This document shows positions 38,401-50,400 of a stretch of DNA of 64,000 nucleotides, piece by piece; the first letter of the stretch is position 1; each line of letters begins with the position of its first letter. Made by a program: the position numbers and the translations under genes. This stretch comes from Streptomyces sp. CB00316. Its GTDB lineage: Bacteria; Actinomycetota; Actinomycetes; Streptomycetales; Streptomycetaceae. The notes below the pieces were generated by a model that was given only the letters and a program-made list of their open reading frames with translations, had not been told where the DNA came from and ran no database searches. The stretch lies in NCBI RefSeq assembly GCF_001905595.1, contig NZ_LIXI01000012.1:181888-245887 (forward strand), read 5' to 3'.

Positions 38401-41400
38401 CGCCGACGGCTTCCCCGGTGACACGGACCTCGGCGAGCGGCATACGGGCGCCCCGCTCACCGAACGCGTACGGATGGCCCGCCACACCCCGCTCACCGCC
38501 CTCGGCACCGCACCGGCCCAGGCCCAGCAGGAGGCCACCTCCCAGGTCGGTCTGACCGCGGGCTTCCGCGAGGCGCTCGGCGCCGACGGCTCGCCGCTGC
38601 CCACCCAGTCCTCCGCCCGCCTCCTCGGCCAGTCCCACACCGCCTACTCCCGCCTCTACGCCAAGATGCGCCGCACCGGCGTCCGGCTGCTGGCCGTGGA
38701 GAACAAGCCGCGTATGGAGGCCATGCAGCGGCGCAAGACCGGTGACGCGCTGGAAGCGGGCATCACCGACAACGTCGAGGGCGCGGTCGGTACGTCGCCG
38801 CTGGCGGGCAACAGCAACGCGGGCATGACCAACCCCGGCGCCACGGTCCCGATCGGCGGTGCCAACGACTCCACCGCGCTCAGGAGCGCCACCGACACCA
38901 CTCTCGGCACCCACATCAAGGTCGTCACCGACCGCAGCATGCTCTTCGCGGTGCCCGTCAGCTGGCTGTCGGTGGCCGAGGTGGACCACCGGGTCACCGA
39001 CAGCCGCCCGATGCAGGCACTCGGCAAGCCCAAACGAGGCCCGCGCGCCGTCGAGGCCGAGACCACCGCCCTGGTCTGGCTCCGCGAGGACATCGCCCGC
39101 GACTACGGCCTCCTGGACGACACCACCTTCCCCGACGAGGCCCGCACGGCCTGGGACGACCAGGCCAAGGCGGCGGCCGACCTCGCCACCGCCGAGAAGA
39201 ACTACTACGACGCCCGAGCCAGGACCCGGGAGACCTGGCTCGACCTGAGCGCCGAGGAACAGGCCGCGCTGGGGGACGGCGACCGGGCCACCGTCCTGCC
39301 CCGGGCCGTCGCCCAGTCGCCGGCCGTCACCGCCTGGCAGACGGCCCGGGAAGAGGTACGCCGCTGGCAGCAGCGCCTCGACGCCGCCGCGAAGGACCAC
39401 CACCGCCTCCACCTGGCCGCCGCCCGCCTCACCGCCCACCACCAGGGTTCGGGCTCCGTGCAGGTGAAGGACGTGCCGCAGGAGTACACCGCGCCCGACT
39501 GGCGCTCCGAGGCGCCGGAGCCGTACAAGGTGACCGACGCCACCGACTCCGCTCCGCGCACCCTCACCTCGCCTGACCTGCGCACGGTGCACGAGGTCCA
39601 CGAAGTCCCGCACGACGGTGCCTCGTTCTTCCACGCACTGCTCGCGACGGCCCAGGACCGGGACCGGCTGTCCTTCCTGCTCGACGCGGACCTCGCCGAC
39701 CGGTTCGCGGCGGTCCCCGGTGATCCGGCGGTCACCGCCGAGGCCGTCGGCGCCGCGCGCGACCGGCTCGCCTGGGCGCTTGCCGACAACGGCAACGAGG
39801 ATCTGCTCGACGGCCTGGCCCTGGATGCGGCGGACACCTTCACCCAGGCCGAACTGGACGCCGCCGGAGTGGTGCTGACGGCTGCCCAGCAGATCGAGTT
39901 CGACGCGTTCGGCCGACTCCCGCAGACCTTCTGGCCGAGCCCGGAGCAACGGGTGGCGCTGGCCACGGCGGCCCTGTACCGCCCGTTCACGGCCGAGCCC
40001 ACGACGGCGGACCCAGGCGCCGGAGACCCGGCCCCGCCCGAGCGCCGGGCGGGCGACCACGGCGGCGCCGATGTTCTGCCCGCACTCGCGGCCCGTCTCC
40101 TGGGCACCCCTGTGACGGTGGTGACGGGGGAGGGGCGGCAGCAGATGTTCCTCCCGCACGGCGCCGACCCGGCGACGGCCGACCCGGCCTCGGGTCCGGT
40201 GCTCTTCGCCGCGGACGGCTTCTTCTCCGCCGCGCTGACGCCCGGCACGACACCTCCTTCCACCACCGCGCTGCCCGCCCCGCCCGCCACCGGCACGGGG
40301 ACGAGCACGGGGACGGCCCCCGTCACCGGCACCACCACGGAGACCACCCCGAAGCCGTCCGTCCACCGCAGCCACCCCACCCCGCCCTGGCTGCCCCCCG
40401 CCGACATCGGTGGCCCGCGCTACCGCCTGGGCCGCGACGGCGTCCTCACCGCACCCGACGGAGCCACCTACACCCAGGGCCCTCCGGCTGGCCGGGGCAA
40501 CGGCTTCTTCGCCGCGCTCTCCACGGCCCTGCGCCAGGCCGCCGAGCAGCCCGGCCGCGACCCGCAGGCGGCGGCCCGGCTCCGCATCCGCGCCGGGGCG
40601 TCGCCCGCCCAGCTGATGCGCCTGAACGGGCTCCCCGGCGACCGGGCGGAGCGCGACGCACTGTTCTCGCCCCCGCCCCTCCGGGAACGACCGGGCGCGC
40701 CCGCGCCGAGCCGGGACGCCCGTGACGGCCACCTGCGACGCCACCTCGCCCATGCTCCGTGGGGCCCGGACGCCGACCGTGCGGTGGCCGAGTGGGCGGC
40801 GAAGGCGACCGGCGCCACCGTCACCCTGATCGAGGAGAACGGCACCGCCCACACCTACGCCGGCCCCTCAGCCGACGCACCCGTCCTCCGACTCCGCCGC
40901 CGGGGTGGGGACTTCGTACCGCTGCTCCTGCGGACCCCGGCCCCGAAGCCGAAGACGCCGGAGACGTCCCCCACCGGCGAGGGGCCCGGGCTGCCGGGAG
41001 AGGAAGAGGCGTACGAACTCAGCACGCTGTCCGGTGCGGAGTCCCGGCCGCAGCCCCACGAGAACACCGGTCTCGGCACCGATACCGACCCCGACAGTGA
41101 CGGGGACTCCGACTCCGACTCCGAGGGGGAGGAGGACACCCCGATCTGGGCGGACCCCGAGTGGCTGACGGCGGTGTTCGGCCCGCAGTGGAGCAGGGCC
41201 CCCCGCGCCCGGCTCCAGGAGACCTCCGAAGCCCTCTACGAGTTGGTCGAGGCGGCGGCGGGCGGCCGTCCCACCCGCGCCGGGCTGGCCGACCTCGTCC
41301 GGCACGTCCTGCACCTGCCGCTCCGGGCCCGGGTGAGCAACCAGGACGTCCTGGACCTGGGAGCGCTGGCGCTGGAGGCGTCCTCGGACGACCTGGCGAC

Positions 41401-44400
41401 CGCCGAGGACCTCGCTGCGTACTTCGTCGACCGGCAGATCGAGACCCGGCGGGACGCCCTCGCCGCGGAGACCCTGCTGCGTACGGCGGACCGGACCCCG
41501 GCGGGACGGAACCTCACCGGGTCGGACCGGGGCCTTCCGGCTCCGGACTCCTACCTCGCCGAGCGGTCCGGGCGCGCGGCCGGGCAGAGCGCGCCGTGGC
41601 GTAACCCGTACCTGTTCGTGGCCGGGGCGGCGGAGGGCGGCGGCGTCGAGATCGTCACGCCGTGGCGCACCTTCGTGGTCCGCGACGCCGAGGAGATGGC
41701 CCGGATCATCTCGTACGACTCCCGGCGGCCGGGCGGTGCGGACATCGTTCTCGCCCTGCCCCCGGCGTTCGCCGCACAGGTCGCCGACCTCGTCGCCGGC
41801 ACGACGGCCCGCCCGGTCTGGTACCCCCTGGGACCGGCCGAGGTCGCCACCCACCCCACCACCGGGGCCGCCCACCTCGTGGTGCACCGCGGGGCCGGGG
41901 AGACCGGGCCGGACTGGACCTCGCCCCCTCCACCGCGGGAGCCCGGCCTGCCCGGCGCCCGCGACCACAGCGGCGACGGTGACAGCGGCGACGGCCGCGA
42001 CAGCGACACCGAGAGCGACAGCGGCTCCACCAGCGACGGCGACGCGGAGTTCGACCGGCTGGCCGACCGACTGCAGTGGGAACACCGTGTCGACGCCTTG
42101 CGCCCACGCCCCCTGGTCACCCGCGACTACCGCGTCGTCGACGACAGCGGCACCGGAGTGCTGTTCACCGAGCCCGGGCCCCGGACGGTCGGCGAAGTCC
42201 GTACGGAGGAGAGGGCCGAGGGACCCGCGCTGGTCCTGCCCCACCGGACTCCGAGGACCGTCGCCGCCGCCGGACGGCCGCCGCTGCACATCTCCGAGGA
42301 CCGGACGGTCGCGCTGCTCTCGGCCGGGAACGACACCACCGGACGAAGTCAGCAGGTGTACGCCACCCGGGCGGCGATCGAGCGTTCCTCGGCCCGACTG
42401 GCCGCCGCCGGAGCCGGGGTACGGCTGGAGGCCGACCCCTCGGTGCGCGTGGTGCTCGACCAGGAGGACGGCACGCCCGGCGAACCCCTGCTCCGGGTCG
42501 AGCCCCGGTTCCTCACCGCTTCCGGGGCGTCCGAGCACGCCTTCACCCGCGACTTCGCCCGGATGGTCGCCGGAACGGATGCCGCGCCGCTCTCCCATCT
42601 CGCCTTCCGCGGTCCCGACGGGACGGTGGCCACGGCCCCGGTCAACGGACTGCACGGCCGGGAGGTCACCGGCACCCACCACCTGGCCCAGGCACTGACG
42701 GAGGTCGCCCGCGGCACCCGCCCCGCCACCGCCGTCACCCCGGACTGGGCCGTCCGACAGGCGGGCCGGGACCCGCGCTTCACCGGCGGGGTCGTCGGCG
42801 CGCCCACCCCGGGCGAGGCGTACGGCCGGGCCCTCAGCCACACCCAGGACAACGCGCTGCGCGGGCCGCTGACCCAGGCCGCCGCCCGTGCCGGGATCAA
42901 CGAGTACGCCTGGGCGGACGTCGGCGAGGGCTATCTGATCCAGTCGGTCAGCACCACCAACGACGGTGGCGCCCAGCTCTTCACCCACAACCACGCCAAG
43001 CCCGGCGACCCGGTCGGTCCGCACGCCCCGTACCACTTCGCGCAGGTGGTGCTGGCCAGTGAGGACGGTACCCACCAGATCTCCCTGGAGAACGAGACCC
43101 ACTCCCGTACACCGGCCCCGGCGGACCAGCTCGACGCGGTCGTCGACGAGAACCTGGACCGCTACGACGAGGACCAGCTGAACGGACTGGCACGGGAGAC
43201 GGACGACCGCGCCGAGACGGCCCGGCGCGACGGCGCCGATCCGGCGGAGATCGCCCGGCTGGAAGGGTTCGCGCGTGCGGCCCGGGCCCTGGCCGCCGTC
43301 CACGAGGCCGAGCACGTCCGGTGGCACTTCACCGAGGACCGCCCCGAACACGCCCTGGCACAGCGTGAGGTGGACCAGGCCCGAACCCGTGCCCGGGACG
43401 CCGTACGGGACGCGGCACCGGTCCTGGACGACAAGGACCAGTGGTTCTTCCGGGCCTACAGCAAGCGCCCCGGCGAGTCCGCGCACGCGGTCAACGCGGC
43501 GCTGCTGTCGGACCGTTCACCCGCCGTGTCCAATCCGCTCACCACGGTCGCCCTGCACGGCCACGCCCTCCGCCCGGACCGGCGGGCCGTACGCTTCGCC
43601 GAGCAGCAGCACACCCTGCCCCCCGACGCGGACGAGAGCCTGGGCGCCCTGGCCCTGTACCTCGCCCGCACCGGCCTGTGGAACAGCGCCAACGGCCTGC
43701 CCCTGCCCGCGGTCACCGTCACCGGACACGGCAACCGCTCCCGGGCCAGCGGCCAGAAGCGGGCCGATGCGGTCGGCAGGGCGCTCGGGGACCGGCTGGC
43801 CCGGCTGCTGAGGACGTTCCAGGAGGGTGCCCCCGGTCCGCACGTCAGGCTCTCCGACTTCACGCTCACCCTGGACGCCCAGCGGGTCCGTCGCGCCACC
43901 GACCCGGACCGGGGACGGGTGGTGACCGTCGACATCGACGATCACCGGCACACCTCGCCACCCGCACCCGCCCGCCCCGTGCCCACCGGAGAGCAGCCCC
44001 GAACCGAGCCGCCCGCCCTGCCCCGCCCTGCCGACGGGCCCGCCCCGGAGGCGTCGCCGCCCGTCGCTACGGACCCGGCCACCGGCACCACGGGGTCCCG
44101 CACCTCCTCCGACCGGGACCCGTCCCGTCCGGGCCGCCGGTCCGCGACGCCCCGCCCCGACCGTGGCGCACCGGTGCCCGCGTGGGTCCGGGCCCGCATC
44201 CGGTACGCCGAGGAGTCCGTCGCCTTCGAGCGCCGACTGGCCGAACACCTCGCCGAGAACGAGGCGGTGACGGAGGAGTTCCGCAAGATGGCGCGCGCCG
44301 CGTGGGACCGGGCGCGGCAGCAGTACCCGCGCGCCCTCGCCACCTTCGGCAGCGAGAACCCGAGCATGCCCGGGACGGTCGGAACCAGCAGGCCCGCCCT

Positions 44401-47400
44401 CCAGCAGGTGCTGCGGACCGGTAACCTGAGGGAGCTGGTGACCTTCCTGTTCCAGGGCATCTCCAGCGACCTGGTGCCGGAGATGCTGGGTGGCCGCGAG
44501 GACCCGAACCCGGAGATCGAGGGGGAGCGGCCCAGCCGCCGCCAGGCGGAAGGACGCACCGAACTGGAGCGACTGGCCGCACAGTTGAATCTGGACGACA
44601 CCCTCTCCGTACCGGAGAGGCAGGCGGAGCTCGCGCGCGCCACCCGGGAACACACGGTCCGGACCGATCCCGACCACGTACGCCCGCCGCTGAGCCGGGC
44701 CGAGCGCCCCTTCGCGGTGAACGACCTCGGGCTCACCTGGATGCCCGCGTCCTCCGTGTACGACCTCGCGATGAGCTCCGGCTTCCAGGGGACGGCCGAG
44801 GACTCGGGGGGCCTGGTCCTGACCGGCACCGCCGGTTCGACCTACCGCTTCCTGGTGCATGCAGCGCGCATGCGGGACCAGTGGGGTCTCGACCTCGACC
44901 TCGGCCTGATCCGGGCCGGGATGATCGCCATGTCGCTGGCGGCGGGCCACCACTCGTTCCACGAGGTGATGCGCGGTGCCCAGTTGGCGCTGGACTCCCT
45001 CCCCGGGCACGATCCGGCACTGGACTACCAGGACAACTGGGGCCGTTACTGGAACGTCCACCCGCTCACCGAGCAGGAGCTGCGCGACCACGTCGCCCGC
45101 GACGGCCGCTTCCCCGACGAGCACGCTCAGGCGGTGCTGGACGCCGACACCCCGGCCTCCGTTTCGGCTCCGGCGCTCAACTCAGCCCCGTCCGGGGGCC
45201 GGGCTGTGCCGACCGGGCCGGACGCGGATCTCGACGCGGCCTGGGAGGCGCACAGCCGGGCGTGGAGCGCGTTCGGCGCGGCGGCGGTCGGTACTGCCCC
45301 CGAGGCCCTGGTGGAAGTCGACACCCGGCGAGCGCTGTTGGAGCGGGCGGAGCAGCGGCTGTGGGTCCTGGGGGTCGCTCCGGACGCGCTCGGCGCCGCC
45401 CGGGGCACCGCCGCCGCCGACGGCACGGGCGACGCCACCGGTTCTCTCACGCCGAACCCGGCCGTGTCCCGGGACACCGAGCAGCGGCGTTACATCGCGG
45501 AACGGCTCACCGCCGACGACCTGCCTGCTGTACCCGCGCCCCCCGGCGCGGAGGAGACCGTCGGGTCGGACGAGCTGCGCGAGGCGAACGTCACCCTCTC
45601 CCCGGGGCTGCGCGCCGAGATGATGCTGCGCGGTGACGGCCGGCTGCCCGCCGGCGGACTCTCCCCACTGGACCTGGCCCGGGTGCGCCTGGTCCGGGCC
45701 GACGACGGAACGCGGGCCCTCGACGCGGTGGCGGCGAGCGTGGCGCGGCGGCTGTGGGCCAGGACGTACGCCGACGTCCTGGACGCGGCCCCGGAAGGCC
45801 AGGGCGACACGGAGGCCGCCCGCGCCTGGTCGGCCGCCGTAGCCCTGGTGCTGCCGCCCGAACCGCACCCGGTGCTCGCCGATTCCCGGTACGCCGGTGA
45901 GGCCTTCCGCGACGCGGTGCGCCAGGTCGCCGGTCATCTGCTGGCGGCGGAGGCCGGTGCCGAGGGTGTACGGGCGTCCGCCGCGGAGCTGGCCGACGCC
46001 CTGCGTACCGGCCTCGGCCTGGCACCGCGCTGGACGGTGCCCGCGGGTGGACCCAAGGCCGGGGACACCGCGGCGGGACGGCCCGCGCTCCAGTCCCAGC
46101 CGGGTGGCGAACTGCCCGAGCTGGACATGCCCGACCTGGACATGCCCGACCTGGACATGCCCGACCTGGACTTCGGCCAGGGTCAAGGCCAGCTCCCGGA
46201 CATGGACGTGGACATGGAGATGGGCTGGGGCGGTCTCGATCTGCCCGGCGCCTTCCCCTCCGCCCTGGACAGCCTCGACCTGGACGCTTTGGACAGCCTG
46301 GGAGCCATGGACGCTCTGGGTGACCTGGACGCTCTGGGTGACCTGGATGACCTCCCCGACTTCGACTTCACCTTCGGCCTGCCCGCGCCCGTACCCGTCG
46401 GCCCAGGTGCGGGCGGCGGGCAGCCGGTGTACGCCGTGCCCGCCGCCCCGCCCGCTCGGCCCCTCACCACGCTGCCCGCACTGACCCTCGTACCGTTCGC
46501 GCCGCAGGCCACCGGAACCGCCGACAGCGCCGAGCGCGGAGTGGAGCGGATGGCGCACCAGGTGGCCCGGACCGCGCTGCGCAACCGCCGCAACCGGGTA
46601 CCGCTGCCCAGGATCGACATCGCCGGATACGGCGCGGACGCGCGCGGTGCCGGGACGGCGCGCGACCGGGACCAGGCCGCCCAGGCCCAGGGGGATCTGA
46701 GGGCGCGGGCGGCCCGCGACCTGTTCGTGCGCACGCTCGACCACGCCCTCCGTACCCTCCAGGCGAACCTGCCCGTCGGGGTCACGCCCCTGCGGCCGCA
46801 GGACTTCACCATCACCGCGCGGGGCCGTAGCCGGGTGCCGGGCCAGGGGGTCACCGTGGCCCTGGCCGGGCGGATCAGCCGGGAGGAGCTGGGCCGCCAG
46901 GCCACCATCGGGGTCACGTCACCGCGTCACGCCGCAGCCCTGGACGCCCTGGACGCGCTGCGCCGCACCGACCCGGTCCTGCGCTCCGGGCCCCTGGACG
47001 TGGACGCCGTCGCCCGCCGGATCTGGCACCTGGCGCCCTCCGTGCTCGTCGACCCGGAGATGCGGCGCGACCTCTACAGGTTGACCGGCCGGGCCCTCGC
47101 CGCCGGGCGGGCCACCGGCCTGGCCGCGCTCACCGCCTTCCACCTGGAGGAGCAGGGCCTGCTCGCGGACGACCGCGCCCGGCACGTCTCGGCCGGCGGC
47201 ATCCGGGTGCCGGGCCTGAACTGGACCGGAACCGGGACCGCCGGGCTCGACACCCTCTTCGTGGACCGGCTCACCACCGGCCCCACGGGAGCACCCGCCC
47301 CCACCGGGAACGCGGACATGGCGCCGTGGCCGTGGGACCCGGCCCCGTACCCGGTGCTGGCGGACGGCAGCCACGACCGGGTGACGGCGCGACTGCCGGA

Positions 47401-50400
47401 CGGCACCACCTGGGAGCTGGACGCCGACGAGTTCGCCGAGTTGGTCGCCGCCGACCTGGCCCGCCACCCGCTGCCCGAGTACGCCCCGATCGTGCTGGCC
47501 GTGCCGTCGGCCGGCGACCGCTACCTGGAACTGCCCCGCAAGCTCGCCGAGCGCACCGGCCGCACCGTCTGGGTCCACAGCGGCCTGGCGCAACGCAACC
47601 CCGACCCGACCGCGACGAGCACCATCGCCGTGCTCCACCGGGACGGCCTGCCGGACGGCACCTGGCTCCCGGTCCGCCCCGGCCTGGCGCCGGACCCCGA
47701 CGACGACGCCCCGGCCTGGCACCGCGAGGTGCTGACCCAGCCCATCGTCAGCTCCCGGACCGGGGAGCAGACCGGGCGCAGCTTCCACCAGCCCGCCGAG
47801 CTCGTCGGGGAGCGCGAGAGCTACCGCGACCTCGACCACATGTCCTTCTACGTCCACTGGGACGCCGCGACCAACACGTACTCCGGCAAACTGCCGATGG
47901 AGGACCCCGGCCCGGCGGACAAGGCGTACCGGCTGGCGGGCCACGGCCTGCCGGGCGGGCTGTCCCTGCCGTTGGCCGACGGCGGCAGCCGGACCGCGGA
48001 CCGGGACGAGGCGGCCGGGTGGCTGCGGCGGCGCAAGAGCCTGGCGAGCCTGCCGCCGGACCACTGGGTCGACCTGGTGATCTGCCACTCCGGAGCCCCG
48101 GGGCAGGGCTCCGCGCAGGACGTCTCCCAGCTCGACGGCGTCCTGCCCGCGCCGTTCACCGCTGATCCGCTCGGCGACGACGCCCTCTCCCTCGGCCAGC
48201 ACCTGGCGAACCAGCTGCGACGCACGACGCGGCTGTCGTACTCCTCCCAGGGCGTGGTCCGCTTCGGCGACGGCCCGGTGCGGGTGCTGGCCACCGATGC
48301 CCGGGGACGCCCGTGGTGGTGGGAGACCAGCCGTCCGGAACCCGACGACGCGGAGCTCGACCGGCTGGCGGAGCAGGCCGGACTCGAGGGCGGTCCGCCC
48401 CCCCGCGTCCGTTCCGAACTGCTACGCGTAGTCCGCGCGTTGAAGCTGGTCGTCGGCCCCGACGTGCAGGTGGCCGACGACTTCCCGGCGCTGGTCGCCG
48501 GGGCCGCTGCGGTCGTCGACATGTGGTTCGCCGACCCGGAACTCCAGCCCACCGGCCCGTTCTGGCCGCAGCTGCTCAGCCAGGTGATCGCGGCGCACCC
48601 CCTCGCGGTGGGCGGCGTGGGCGGGGACGTCACCCGCCAGGTGCTGGCCGATGCGGCGCAGGCGTGGCGGAACTCGGGCGGCGCGCTGCCGGTGAGCAGC
48701 TTCGTCCCCCTCCCGCAGCTGCGTACGGCTGCGGCCTGGCTCCTTGACCCGGCGGCGGTGGACCGGGCGGCCGTCGACGCGCTGCGGCTCGCCGACCCCG
48801 CCGACGCCCCCGCGCAGCGGACCCGGATGTTCTGGGCGAGGGTCCGCGCCGAGGAGACGCTGCCCGCCCCCGGACCGGCCGCCGACCTGCTGACCGTACG
48901 CGCCCTCCGCCTCGACCAGGACGCCCAGGTGGACGACGCCCTGCGCGACCGGGCCCGCGCCCTGCTCACCCGGGGCTTCGCGTCGGGCCGGAACATGGCC
49001 GACCCGGACGTGGTGGGCGCTTACGCCATCGAGGCGGCCGGTGCCCTCGCGGCGCCCGCGCTGCTCACCACCGTGGGCGCGGCGTTCGGGTCCGGCCGGG
49101 ACTGGCGCGGCCTGGCGACCCTGCTGCCCCGGCTGGACGGGTTCCGGGTCGCGGACATGACGGTGGACGCGCCGTGGGCCGGACAGGACGCGGACGGTAA
49201 GGACCGGCCGGTGCCGTACGCCGTAAGGGCCTCGGTGGACCTGGAGGACAGCAGCCAGGTCCAGGTGACCGTGGGCGCGGCCACCTACCGGCTGTCGGCC
49301 GCCGAGTTCGCCGAACTGCTGTCCTCCGACGCCGACTTGCTGGGGACCCAGCCCTCCACGCCGGTCCTGCTGCTGCTCGACGGGCTCAGCGGCCCCACCC
49401 CGGAGGTCGCCCAGGCCGTCTCCCGGAGGCTGGGCCGGCCCGTGTGGTGGAGCACCTCCCCGGTCGAACTGTCCGCTCCGGGCGCAGCCGAGGGTGAACT
49501 CCCCGTGCTGGCACCCGATCTCTTCTCCGCGGCCCAACCCAGCGCCTCGGACTGGCGGTTCACCGCCCCTGCCGCCCCCGGCCTCGGCGTGCCGACGGTG
49601 CCTGCCACGCCGGCGCCGGGCCCCGGTGCGCCGACACCGGCCACCAACAGCGGCACGACCGCCGAGGCCCGTACCCCGCAGGGCAACGCCCCGGCGGAAC
49701 CGGAGCCCATCGAGCAGGGCGCAGCCCTCGCTGACAATGCCCCGGACTCCGCCCGCAACCAGCGCAGTTCCATCGGCGACCCCATGGAGGGCGTCGAGTC
49801 CACCTCCGTACCGGCGGCCCCGGCGCTCCCAGCCGTTCCCGTAGCCCCCGCCTCGGTGAGGGCCCTGCAACCGCTGCCGCCCCGGACCCTCGTGGCGTAC
49901 GGGCGGGACGAGACGAGCCCCTCGGCGCAGGGGGACCGGACCCTGGAGCTGCTCGCCGCCCAGGTGGCGGCCACCGGTCTGCGCAACCGGCGGGCGGGTG
50001 CGTCCCTGCCCCGTGTGGAGGTCACCGGCTACGGCGCCGACATCCGCTCCGACCGTGCGCCGACCGGTTCGCCCGCGAGGCGACGGGCCACCACCGCGCG
50101 CCACCGCTTCACCCGGCTGCTGGCGAGCGAACTGGAGCGGCTGCAACGGGATCTGCCGGCCGGCGCACCCCGCCTGACCGCCCAGGACTTCGCCATCGTC
50201 GTCAAGGCCATGGCCCGCGTGCCCGCCGACTGGGTGGGCGCCGGTGCCCTTGCCCAGGTGAGCCGCGCCGAGCTGGGCCGCCAGGCGACCGTCGTCCTCC
50301 ACCAGCCGCCGGACGCCATGGCGGTGCAGAAGCTCGACTCCCTGCGCCGTCGCGACCGCGAGCTGCGGGACCGGCCGCTCGACGTGGACGGCATCGCCCG

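Noticed and set aside
29516..40852. Very long open frame (3,778 codons) on the minus strand inside the giant gene
   Set aside because: In high-GC genomes the strand opposite a gene is often open over long stretches because of third-position bias. Its product is Gly/Arg/Val/Pro-rich without domains, and the plus frame carries recognisable motifs throughout.
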